Assembly: GCA_900770765.1 (NCBI GenBank)
Contig: CAAGLK010000110.1
Span: 1-7,154 of the forward strand
DNA length: 7,154 nt
Direction: 5' to 3'
From: Helicobacteraceae bacterium
Lineage (GTDB): Bacteria; Campylobacterota; Campylobacteria; Campylobacterales; Helicobacteraceae
Both the position numbers and the translations under genes were made by a program. This document shows positions 1 through 5,485 of this stretch, one piece after another. Position 1 is the first letter of the stretch; each line of letters opens with the position of its first letter. The notes below the pieces were generated by a model. The model did no database searches. It was not told the DNA's origin and was given only the letters and a program-made list of their open reading frames with translations.

Positions 1-68
1 GTTTAAAATTTTTTAAGTTTTTAAGAAAGGTTAAATTGTAAAAAAGGTAGAATCCTAAAGTTTTTCGC

Positions 69-164
69 AAATTACGCACTTTAAGGCGTGTTTGTAATTT
101 TAATTTTTGTATTGAAAACTCTAATTTTCAATACAAACGCTTATTTAACTGCAAAAGCCTTAAA
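69..164. other. Structured intergenic region with nested inverted repeats
   Basis: Several complementary segments lie here. Positions 69-75 pair with 94-100 (AAATTAC/GTAATTT), and CAC 77-79 pairs with GTG 88-90, closing an eight-base loop at 80-87 (TTTAAGGC). That loop is exactly complementary to 157-164 (GCCTTAAA), which would make a pseudoknot enclosing the perfect hairpin at 106-137. GTTTGTA 90-96 can alternatively pair with TACAAAC 132-138. A TAGAAT sequence at 48-53 could be a -10 box starting a transcript near 60. I recognise no known RNA family. In AT-rich DNA the shorter pairings could be chance; only the 13-bp stem is strong on its own. It could be a small RNA, the 3' end of an upstream transcript, or a protein-binding palindrome. 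Confidence 0.3.
106..137. repeat. Perfect 13-bp inverted repeat (hairpin)
   Basis: TTTGTATTGAAAA at 106-118 is the exact reverse complement of 125-137, with a six-base loop CTCTAA. Neither strand has a T-run after the stem (CGCTTATTTAAC follows on +, AAATTAAAATTAC on -), so it is not a standard intrinsic terminator. A perfect 13-bp match at this distance is unlikely by chance even in AT-rich DNA. It sits about 55 bases upstream of the -10 box of the next gene, so it could be a regulator-binding palindrome or a transcript-end structure of whatever lies to the left. Confidence 0.75.
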
Positions 165-193
165 ATCGTGGAATCTTAAAATAATTTTAGTTG

Positions 194-199
194 TATAAT
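194..199 (+). promoter_or_regulatory. Sigma70-like -10 box for the FUSC gene
   Basis: A perfect TATAAT, preceded by TTG, lies 30 bases before the ATG at 230. The expected start point is near 205-207, giving a leader of about 25 bases. The -35 position (about 171-176, GAATCT) does not resemble TTGACA, which is common in Helicobacter and Campylobacter, where the -35 element is weakly conserved. The ribosome site is poor (AAAGAAAG near 214-221). Confidence 0.5.
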
Positions 200-229
200 T
201 TCACACAAAATCAAAAGAAAGAATCCTAA

Positions 230-1306
230 ATGTTTCACAAGCTAAAGCAAGAGCTAAAATTAATTATTACTTGGAATCCTAGCGATAGGTCGTGGCAAAT
301 GCCGCTGTTTGCTGGGTTTTGCGTTGGGCTTATTTTATTTATCGCTACACTTTTTGAGATGCCAAATTTCGGACTTGTTTCTGTAATTGGTGCGATGATT
401 TTTTTATATGTGCCTGAGACACCGATTTATCATAAGATGATTTTAAGTATGTCTTGTGCGTTTGGAATTATCGTATCCTTTACGCTTGGGCTTTTAGGGC
501 AGAGTTTCCCTAGCTTTATACCGCTAATTGTTTTTGCTGTAACGCTAATTAGCGCGAAGGCGGTGCGGTATTTTAGCATCGGCTCACCGGGATTCTTTTT
601 CTTTGCTTTTGCGACAATTTTAGGCACTTATATACCCTTTGAAGTCGCAGAATACCCTATGGCGATAGGCTTGGTGGCACTTGGGACGATGGTCGCTGTT
701 TTTATGGTTTTAGTCTATGCGTTATTTATGATTTATGTTTTTAAAAAACCGATAAAAGAGATTCCAAGAGTTGGGGAATTTGGCTTTGGCGTGATTATCA
801 TTGACCCTATGATTATTGCTTTTTTTGTGGGATTTGCTATGTTTTTACAAGCACATTTTGAGTTAGAGCGTGGATATTGGGTCGGCATTAGCTGTGCGGC
901 GGTGATGACGGCGGTTACTTTTAAGCAAATTTGGATTAAGCAGCTGCAAAGAATCGTTGGGACGATTGTGGGGGTGAGCCTTGCTTATTTTTTGCTACAT
1001 TTTGTTTTTACGCCGCTTGAATTTGCGATTTTAATGATGATTTTAATGTTTTTTGCTGAGCTTGTGGTGCAGAGGAATTATGCGTTATCTATGGTGTTTT
1101 TAACGCCTTATTCTACTTATTTAGCTGAGGCGGCTAGCTTTATGCAATACAATCCTGAAGTAATTATTCAAGCTAGAGTTTTAGATATTATAATTGGCAG
1201 TCTTATTGGCTTAGTTGGTGGGGCGTGTATGCATTGGGGAGCTTTGCGTAGAGTGCTAGAAAAAGTGGCTAGAAGAGTATTTTTTAGATGGAAGTGGAGG
1301 GAGTAG
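230..1306 (+). CDS. FUSC-family integral membrane protein (putative exporter)
   Basis: A 358-residue polytopic membrane protein that fits the FUSC / aromatic-acid-exporter-like superfamily (relatives of YccS, YhfK and AaeB). Hydrophobic segments lie at about residues 25-42, 46-62, 70-90, 95-110, 120-137, 143-171, 188-208, 217-232, 242-260, 264-281 and 316-335, as two halves around a cytoplasmic KKPIKE stretch near 172-177. The C-terminal half carries family-like signatures: ERGYWVGISCAAVMT (212-226), RIVGTIVGVSLAYFLL (241-256), RNYALSMVFLTP (282-293) and RVLDIIIGSLIG (316-327). The tail is strongly basic (RRVFFRWKWRE), as expected for a cytoplasmic end. It is shorter than the roughly 650-720 residues of YccS/AaeB because it lacks their large soluble domain. 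The substrate is unknown; small-molecule or aromatic-acid efflux is the family's usual assignment. The ATG at 230 follows a weak purine-rich ribosome site. The gene stands alone, with its own -10 box and a terminator. Confidence 0.75.
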   Translation: MFHKLKQELKLIITWNPSDRSWQMPLFAGFCVGLILFIATLFEMPNFGLVSVIGAMIFLYVPETPIYHKMILSMSCAFGIIVSFTLGLLGQSFPSFIPLIVFAVTLISAKAVRYFSIGSPGFFFFAFATILGTYIPFEVAEYPMAIGLVALGTMVAVFMVLVYALFMIYVFKKPIKEIPRVGEFGFGVIIIDPMIIAFFVGFAMFLQAHFELERGYWVGISCAAVMTAVTFKQIWIKQLQRIVGTIVGVSLAYFLLHFVFTPLEFAILMMILMFFAELVVQRNYALSMVFLTPYSTYLAEAASFMQYNPEVIIQARVLDIIIGSLIGLVGGACMHWGALRRVLEKVARRVFFRWKWRE

Positions 1307-1313
1307 TAAAAGT

Positions 1314-1357
1314 GGAATCGCAAATTAGTTTTTATAGTTGCGATTCTATATTTTTTT
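1314..1357 (+). terminator. Rho-independent terminator after the FUSC gene
   Basis: GAATCGCAA at 1315-1323 pairs perfectly with TTGCGATTC at 1338-1346, plus a G-T pair (1314/1347), with a 14-base loop. TATA and seven Ts (1351-1357) follow. It begins eight bases after the FUSC stop codon. Read on the minus strand the same stem is followed by ACTTTTACT, a weaker T-run, so it may also stop dcd transcripts in this convergent gap. Confidence 0.75.
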
Positions 1358-1375
1358 CTTTGTTAAATTAAGACG

Positions 1376-1939
1376 CTATGCTTTTAAGATTCTAGGTAAA
1401 GTTATGCCTCTTTGCTTTTGATATTTGCCATTTTTGTCCTTGTAGCTTACTTCGCAAGGCTCATCGCCTTGTAAAAATAGCACTTGCGCTATGCCCTCAT
1501 TTGCATAAATTTTCGCTGGAAGTGGCGTTGTGTTTGAAATCTCAATTGTAATATGCCCCTCAAACTCCGGCTCAAATGGCGTTACATTTACGATAATCCC
1601 ACACCTTGCATAAGTGCTTTTACCAAGGCAAATTGCAAGCACATCTCGCGGAATCCTAAAATATTCAATCGTCCTAGCAAGCGCGAAGGAATTCGGCGGC
1701 ACGATGCAGACTTCACCTTTGAAATCCACGACATTTTTAGCGTGAAAATTTTTAGGGTCCACAATTGTCGCATTTACATTTGTAAAAATCTTAAACTCTT
1801 CTCCTACTCTAATATCATACCCATAGCTTGATAGCCCATAGCTTACGACTCCATGCCCCACTTGATTTTCACAAAATGGCTCAATCATTTTATGCTTTAG
1901 CGCCATTTCTCTAATCCAGCTATCTGCTTTTAAACCCAT
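1376..1939 (-). CDS. dcd: dCTP deaminase
   Basis: This 187-residue protein deaminates dCTP to dUTP in the cytoplasm, feeding dUMP and then dTTP synthesis. It has the trimeric dUTPase-like fold. Visible motifs are SSYGYDIRVG (37-46), the PPNSFALARTIEYFRIP segment (81-97), the substrate loop GKSTYARCG (106-114, with S108 and R112 the likely phosphate contacts), and NVTPFEPEFEGHITIEISN (118-136), where E133 corresponds to the catalytic glutamate (E138 in E. coli). EGIAQVLF (148-155) and the C-terminal GKYQKQRGITLPRI complete the pattern. The length matches the roughly 188-residue form typical of proteobacteria and Campylobacterota. The ATG at 1937-1939 is preceded by AAGG, six bases upstream. 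It is transcribed divergently from accB; I recall the same dcd/accB/accC arrangement in H. pylori and C. jejuni. Confidence 0.96.
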   Translation of the reverse strand: MGLKADSWIREMALKHKMIEPFCENQVGHGVVSYGLSSYGYDIRVGEEFKIFTNVNATIVDPKNFHAKNVVDFKGEVCIVPPNSFALARTIEYFRIPRDVLAICLGKSTYARCGIIVNVTPFEPEFEGHITIEISNTTPLPAKIYANEGIAQVLFLQGDEPCEVSYKDKNGKYQKQRGITLPRILKA

Positions 1940-1954
1940 TTTTTACCTTTTTGA

Positions 1955-1983
1955 TTGTTTATTTAATGAAATTAAGCTATTAT
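1955..1983 (+). promoter_or_regulatory. Candidate sigma70 promoter for accB-accC
   Basis: TTGTTT at 1955-1960 and TATTAT at 1978-1983 are separated by 17 bases, the ideal spacing, though neither box is consensus. A start near 1990 would leave a leader of about 26 bases containing the AAAGGG ribosome site (2004-2009), six bases before the accB ATG. TATAAA at 1991-1996 is an alternative -10 but would leave a very short leader. Confidence 0.4.
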
Positions 1984-1987
1984 AACA
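1979..1987 (-). promoter_or_regulatory. Extended -10 promoter element for dcd
   Basis: Read on the minus strand this is TGTTATAAT, an extended -10 (TGN-TATAAT). The expected start point is near 1972, giving a leader of about 33 bases to the dcd ATG at 1939. A second minus-strand TATAAT lies ten bases upstream (1989-1994). It overlaps the accB promoter on the other strand, so the two genes probably share or compete for this 76-base gap. Confidence 0.5.
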
Positions 1988-2015
1988 AATTATAAATTTT
2001 AAAAAAGGGTAACAA

Positions 2016-2492
2016 ATGGAATTTAAAGAGATAAAGGAATTAATTAAAATCTTTAATGAAAGCTCCCTAAATCAGCTAAATATCACAAAGGATAACACAA
2101 AAATAAAACTTCAAAAAGGCTTAGATATGGAATCGCAAAGTAAGATTCCACAAGCTGCGATTCCAGCTCCAGCAATAGCAGCTCAAGCTCCAGCGATTCC
2201 ACAAATTGCGACTCCACAAGCGGTGCAAACTCCGCAAGATTCCACCCCTAAAGGCGATACGATAAATTCACCAATGGTTGGGACATTTTATAGATGTCCT
2301 AGCCCAAATGCTCCAGCCTATGTAAATGTCGGCGATAAGGTTAAAAAGGGGCAGACGCTAGGAATCATTGAAGCTATGAAAATTATGAACGAAATTGAAG
2401 CAGAATTTGACTGCAAAATCCTAGAAATAATCCCAAGCGATGCACAACCTGTGGAATATAACTCACCGCTTTTTGTCGTGGAGAAAATCTAA
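2016..2492 (+). CDS. accB: Acetyl-CoA carboxylase biotin carboxyl carrier protein (BCCP)
   Basis: This 158-residue protein carries the biotin that shuttles carboxyl groups in the first committed step of fatty acid synthesis. The N-terminal domain (about 1-40) is the family's MEFKEIKELIKIF...LNITK segment for assembly with AccC. A flexible Ala/Pro/Gln/Ile-rich linker spans about 44-76. The C-terminal biotinyl domain (about 83-158) starts at INSPMVGTFY and contains the biotinylation motif EAMKIMNEIEAE, in which K122 is the acceptor for biotin ligase. Length is normal (E. coli 156). The ATG at 2016 has AAAGGG six bases upstream. The stop TAA overlaps the accC ATG by one base (TAATG), implying translational coupling, as expected for the two subunits. 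The linker is written with repeated GATTCCA/GCTCCAG words, so it looks repeat-expanded. Confidence 0.97.
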   Translation: MEFKEIKELIKIFNESSLNQLNITKDNTKIKLQKGLDMESQSKIPQAAIPAPAIAAQAPAIPQIATPQAVQTPQDSTPKGDTINSPMVGTFYRCPSPNAPAYVNVGDKVKKGQTLGIIEAMKIMNEIEAEFDCKILEIIPSDAQPVEYNSPLFVVEKI

Positions 2493-3853
2493 TGACAAAA
2501 GAAATTAATACCATTTTAATAGCAAATCGTGGTGAAATCGCCCTAAGAGCGATACGCACGATAAAAGAAATGGGTAAAAAGGCGATTGCTGTGTATTCTA
2601 CTGCAGATAAAGATGCGCATTATTTAGATTTAGCCGATGCGAAAGTTTGCATAGGTGGCGATAAAAGTGCGGAATCTTATTTGAATATCCCAGCGATTAT
2701 TTCTGCAGCAGAGCTATTTGGCGCGGATGCGATATTTCCAGGATATGGCTTTTTAAGCGAGAATCAAAATTTCGTAGAGATTTGTAAGCACCATGATATT
2801 GAATTTATTGGGCCAGATACGCAAGTAATGGCATTAATGAGTGATAAATCTAAGGCTAAGGAAGTGATGAAAAACGCCGGTGTGCCTGTGATTCCAGGAA
2901 GCGATGGTGCTGTGGCTTCTAAAGAAGAGGCTATAAAATTGGCCGATGAAATAGGCTACCCTGTGATTTTAAAAGCGGCAGCTGGCGGCGGTGGGCGTGG
3001 GATGAGAATCGTGGAATCTAAAGAAAATATGTTTAATGCCTACCTTGCCGCAGAAAGCGAAGCTATAAGTGCCTTTGGCGATGGGACGATTTATATGGAG
3101 AAATTCATTGATAAGCCTAAGCATATTGAAGTGCAAATTATCGCCGATAAGAGAGGGAATGTGCTTCACATCGGCGAGAGAGATTGTTCTTTGCAACGCC
3201 GCCATCAAAAGCTAATTGAGGAATCCCCAGCGCCAACGCTAGAGGCAAAAACGCGTGAGCGATTGCTAGAGACAGCTATCAAAGCAACAAAGGCTATTAA
3301 ATATGTAGGGGCTGGGACTTATGAATTCTTGCTAGATTCTAACCAGAATTTTTATTTTATGGAGATGAATACAAGACTGCAAGTAGAACACCCTGTAAGT
3401 GAATTTGTAAGTGGGCTTGATATTATTAAGCTAATGATTGAAGTAGCTGAGGGCAAAGAGTTGCCACGCCAAGAGACAATTAGCTTTAGCGGCTGTGCTT
3501 TAGAGTGTAGAATCACAGCTGAAGACCCTGTGAAGTTCTATCCAAGTGCTGGGAAAATCACTAAGTGGATAGCACCAGGTGGGGCAAATGTGAGAGTTGA
3601 TAGCCACGCTTATGCTGGATATGTCGTGCCTATGTTTTATGACTCTATGATTGGCAAACTTATCGTATGGGGCGAGAACAGGGCGGAGGCAATTGCTAGA
3701 ATGAGCCGTGCTTTAGATGAATTTTGCGTAGAGGGCATTAAGACAACCATTGATTTTCATAAAGAAATGATGAAAAATGACGATTTTAAAAGAGGTGTGA
3801 TACATACAAAGTATCTAGAGCAAAAAATGTCCGCAGATAAAAAAGTGGAATAA
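2492..3853 (+). CDS. accC: Acetyl-CoA carboxylase biotin carboxylase subunit
   Basis: This 453-residue ATP-grasp enzyme carboxylates the biotin on AccB using ATP and bicarbonate. Domains in order: the N-terminal pre-ATP-grasp domain (about 1-115, opening ILIANRGEIALRAIRT and PGYGFLSEN), the ATP-grasp domain with the glycine-rich lid AAAGGGGRGM (162-171) preceded by K161, the nucleotide contact MEKF (E203), the bicarbonate/catalytic segment ERDCSLQRRHQK (229-240), metal ligands E278 and E291, and EMNTRLQVEH (291-300, with N293, R295 and E299). The C-terminal biotin carboxylase domain (from about 335) opens with LECRITAEDP. All expected catalytic positions are present and the length is normal (E. 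coli 449), so it should be active. It is translationally coupled to accB by the one-base overlap. Its last codons and stop overlap a sigma54-type promoter for flaC. Confidence 0.98.
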   Translation: MTKEINTILIANRGEIALRAIRTIKEMGKKAIAVYSTADKDAHYLDLADAKVCIGGDKSAESYLNIPAIISAAELFGADAIFPGYGFLSENQNFVEICKHHDIEFIGPDTQVMALMSDKSKAKEVMKNAGVPVIPGSDGAVASKEEAIKLADEIGYPVILKAAAGGGGRGMRIVESKENMFNAYLAAESEAISAFGDGTIYMEKFIDKPKHIEVQIIADKRGNVLHIGERDCSLQRRHQKLIEESPAPTLEAKTRERLLETAIKATKAIKYVGAGTYEFLLDSNQNFYFMEMNTRLQVEHPVSEFVSGLDIIKLMIEVAEGKELPRQETISFSGCALECRITAEDPVKFYPSAGKITKWIAPGGANVRVDSHAYAGYVVPMFYDSMIGKLIVWGENRAEAIARMSRALDEFCVEGIKTTIDFHKEMMKNDDFKRGVIHTKYLEQKMSADKKVE

Positions 3854-3860
3854 AAAATGC
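3847..3860 (+). promoter_or_regulatory. Sigma54 (RpoN) promoter for flaC
   Basis: The sequence GGAATAAAAAATGC has the invariant GG and GC separated by exactly ten bases and continues TT. It fits the Campylobacter-type sigma54 pattern GGaa-N6-tTGCTT except for one base (A for T before TGC). The predicted start is near 3872, about 39 bases before the flaC ATG. The accC stop codon (3851-3853) lies between the -24 and -12 elements. RpoN with the FlgSR system drives middle flagellar genes in this group, which suits flaC. No sigma28-like site was seen upstream. Confidence 0.65.
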
Positions 3861-3882
3861 TTGTATTTATCAAAAATGCAAG
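3860..3882 (+). other. Hairpin in the accC-flaC gap
   Basis: CTTGTATTT (3860-3868) pairs with AAATGCAAG (3874-3882), nine pairs including one G-U, with a five-base loop. No T-run follows (GACGCAAATC), so it is a poor terminator. It spans the predicted sigma54 start point, so a transcript from that promoter would include only the 3' arm, while read-through from accC would fold it. It may be a 3' processing or stability structure for accBC mRNA. Confidence 0.35.
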
Positions 3883-3910
3883 GACGCAAATCAACTTTTA
3901 AGGAGATAAA

Positions 3911-4663
3911 ATGAAAATAAACAGCACAACAAATAACGAAGCCCTAATCGGTCTAAACAAGGCAAAAGAAGAGGAAAAACAAGCATTAAAGAAAATCGCC
4001 GCAGAGCGACCTATTGAAGCTACCGATGGAGCGAGTCTAGCAATCGCTAATGCACTTTTAGCACAAGCTAATTCTATGAGTCAAGGCGTGCGAAATGCAA
4101 ATGATGCACTAGGCGTTATGCAAATTGCCGATGCGACTTTATCAAATATAACTCAAAGTGCGGATAGAATCAATGTCCTATCCGTGCAGCTTGGCAACCC
4201 TATCTTAAATAGCGACCAAAGAGCGATGATACAAAGCGAGGCAAACGCCCTAACTCAGTCAATGAACGATTCTGTAGCGCAAGCTACTTTTAATGGTAAA
4301 AATGTCTTTAGTGGTGAAATGAGCTTTATGACCGGACAAGGCTTAGAGAGTATAAATTTACAAGCACCAAATACAAGTGGAATTAGTGTAACAAATCAAC
4401 AAAGTGTGCTAGACTTTATCCAAAATGTAAATATGAAGCGTGCAGATATCGGTGCTGCGATGAATGGAATCCAAAGTGGCGTAAATGCAAGTATGAATAC
4501 AATTGTAAATCTAAAAGCCGCTGAGGGTGGGCTAATGAAAGATGATTTAGCAGAAAACTACAACGAGCTAAATGCCGCTAAACTAAAAGCAAACGCTTCT
4601 TTATATGTAATGGCGTTTGATACACAAAAATTACAAAACCGCCTAGACGCACTGCTGGGCTAA
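3911..4663 (+). CDS. flaC: FlaC-type short flagellin
   Basis: This 250-residue flagellin homologue keeps only the coiled D0/D1 ends and lacks the variable D2/D3 domains of filament flagellins (about 500 residues or more in FlaA/FlaB). The N-terminal part has DGASLAIANALLAQANSMSQG (39-59), NANDALGVMQIADATLSNI (62-80), DRINVLSVQLGN (85-96) and ATFNGKNVFSG (125-135). The C-terminal part has RADIGAAMNGIQSGVNASM (177-195), KAAEGGLMKDDLAENYNELN (202-221) and the terminal helix QKLQNRLDALLG (239-250). The size and pattern match C. jejuni FlaC, which is secreted through the flagellar export apparatus and is not a major filament subunit. There is no classical signal peptide, as expected for type III flagellar export. 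AAGGAG at 3900-3905, five bases before the ATG, fixes the start. It has its own sigma54-type promoter and follows accC by 57 bases. FlgL was considered but is longer and differs at the ends. Confidence 0.85.
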   Translation: MKINSTTNNEALIGLNKAKEEEKQALKKIAAERPIEATDGASLAIANALLAQANSMSQGVRNANDALGVMQIADATLSNITQSADRINVLSVQLGNPILNSDQRAMIQSEANALTQSMNDSVAQATFNGKNVFSGEMSFMTGQGLESINLQAPNTSGISVTNQQSVLDFIQNVNMKRADIGAAMNGIQSGVNASMNTIVNLKAAEGGLMKDDLAENYNELNAAKLKANASLYVMAFDTQKLQNRLDALLG

Positions 4664-4667
4664 TTTA

Positions 4668-4699
4668 TATAAGGCTAGGGATTCTACCCTTGCTTTATA
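4668..4699. other. Hairpin between flaC and dapF
   Basis: Positions 4668-4680 (TATAAGGCTAGGG) pair with 4687-4699 (CCCTTGCTTTATA): 12 of 13 positions pair, including one G-U, with a T-T mismatch at 4676/4691 and a six-base loop ATTCTA. It starts five bases after the flaC stop. No T-run follows (AGCTCAAATC), so it is not a standard terminator. Protection of the flaC mRNA 3' end, or partial attenuation before dapF, is likely. GCTT-TAT-AAGC (4692-4702) offers a small competing hairpin. Confidence 0.6.
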
Positions 4700-4723
4700 A
4701 GCTCAAATCCTATAAGGTTTAAA

Positions 4724-5467
4724 ATGTTTTTTTCAAAATATTCTGCAAATGGAAATGACTTTATAATTACACATTTTTTTTCAAAACAATCCTTTAACTT
4801 TAGCGAATTAGCAAAACAAATTTGCCATAGGTTTAAGGGTGTTGGTGCGGATGGTTTGATTATTTTAAAGCCACATAGTGAGCTTGATTTTGAATGGGAG
4901 TTTTATAATTGCGATGGCAGTGTGGCTACAATGTGTGGCAATGGTAGCAGAGCAGCTGCAAAATATGCAAATGATTTAAAAATAGCTGGAGAAAGGCAGA
5001 GATTCTTAACGCTAGCTGGAATAATACAAGCAGAAATTAGTGAAAATTTAGTTGAAAGTGCGTTAAGCGGCGTAGAAGTTTTAAGACAAGATATTAAGGA
5101 GCTTGGGCAAACTTGGGATTTAATAGATACAGGTGTGCCACATTTAGTGTGTGAGAGTGGTGCTAAAATCACAAAAGAGGATTTAAGAGCGTTGCGTCAT
5201 AAATATAATGCAAATATTAATGTGGTAACTTTAGAAAATAATTTTGTAAGAATCCGCACTTTTGAGCGGGGCGTGGAGGATGAAACTTTAGCTTGTGGGA
5301 CAGGGATGGCAGCTAGTTTTTATTATTTATTGCAACAAAATAAAATAAAAAATCCTTATAAATTTATCCCTGCAAGTGGAGATGAGATTTTTTTAAAATT
5401 TGAAAACAATAAATTGTTTTTAAAAGGTGAAGTTAGAAAAATTTGCGACTTTGTGTATAAAATTTAG
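4724..5467 (+). CDS. dapF: Diaminopimelate epimerase
   Basis: This 247-residue cytoplasmic enzyme interconverts LL- and meso-diaminopimelate without a cofactor, supplying meso-DAP for peptidoglycan and lysine. The protein opens FSKYSANGNDF (3-13), with N11 a substrate contact. GVGADGL lies at 39-45 and YNCDGSVATMCGNGSR at 61-76, with C71 the first catalytic cysteine. TGVPHLV is at 136-142 and NVV at 165-167. ERGVEDETLACGTGMAAS (181-198) carries the second catalytic cysteine, C191. Both cysteines of the two-base mechanism are present. It is on the short side for the family (about 270 in many bacteria; about 250 in C. jejuni as I recall). AAGG at 4714-4717, six bases before the ATG, supports the start. 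The ORF is visibly more AT-rich than accBC, like the gene that follows 18 bases later, with which it probably shares a transcript. Confidence 0.96.
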   Translation: MFFSKYSANGNDFIITHFFSKQSFNFSELAKQICHRFKGVGADGLIILKPHSELDFEWEFYNCDGSVATMCGNGSRAAAKYANDLKIAGERQRFLTLAGIIQAEISENLVESALSGVEVLRQDIKELGQTWDLIDTGVPHLVCESGAKITKEDLRALRHKYNANINVVTLENNFVRIRTFERGVEDETLACGTGMAASFYYLLQQNKIKNPYKFIPASGDEIFLKFENNKLFLKGEVRKICDFVYKI

Positions 5468-5485
5468 TTTATTTAAGGGTGTTTT

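Noticed and set aside
1588..1831. Open frames opposite or overlapping dcd (for example 1553-1831 + and 1588-1773 -)
   Set aside because: They lie entirely within a clearly conserved dcd coding sequence, show no family-like sequence and have no ribosome sites.
3911..4663. Assignment as FlgL (hook-filament junction) instead of FlaC
   Set aside because: FlgL proteins of this group are much longer; the 250-residue size and D1 signatures fit FlaC.
4692..4701. TATAAG at 4696-4701 as a dapF -10 box
   Set aside because: No -35-like sequence at proper spacing, and the bases lie in the 3' arm of the hairpin; support is too weak to annotate.
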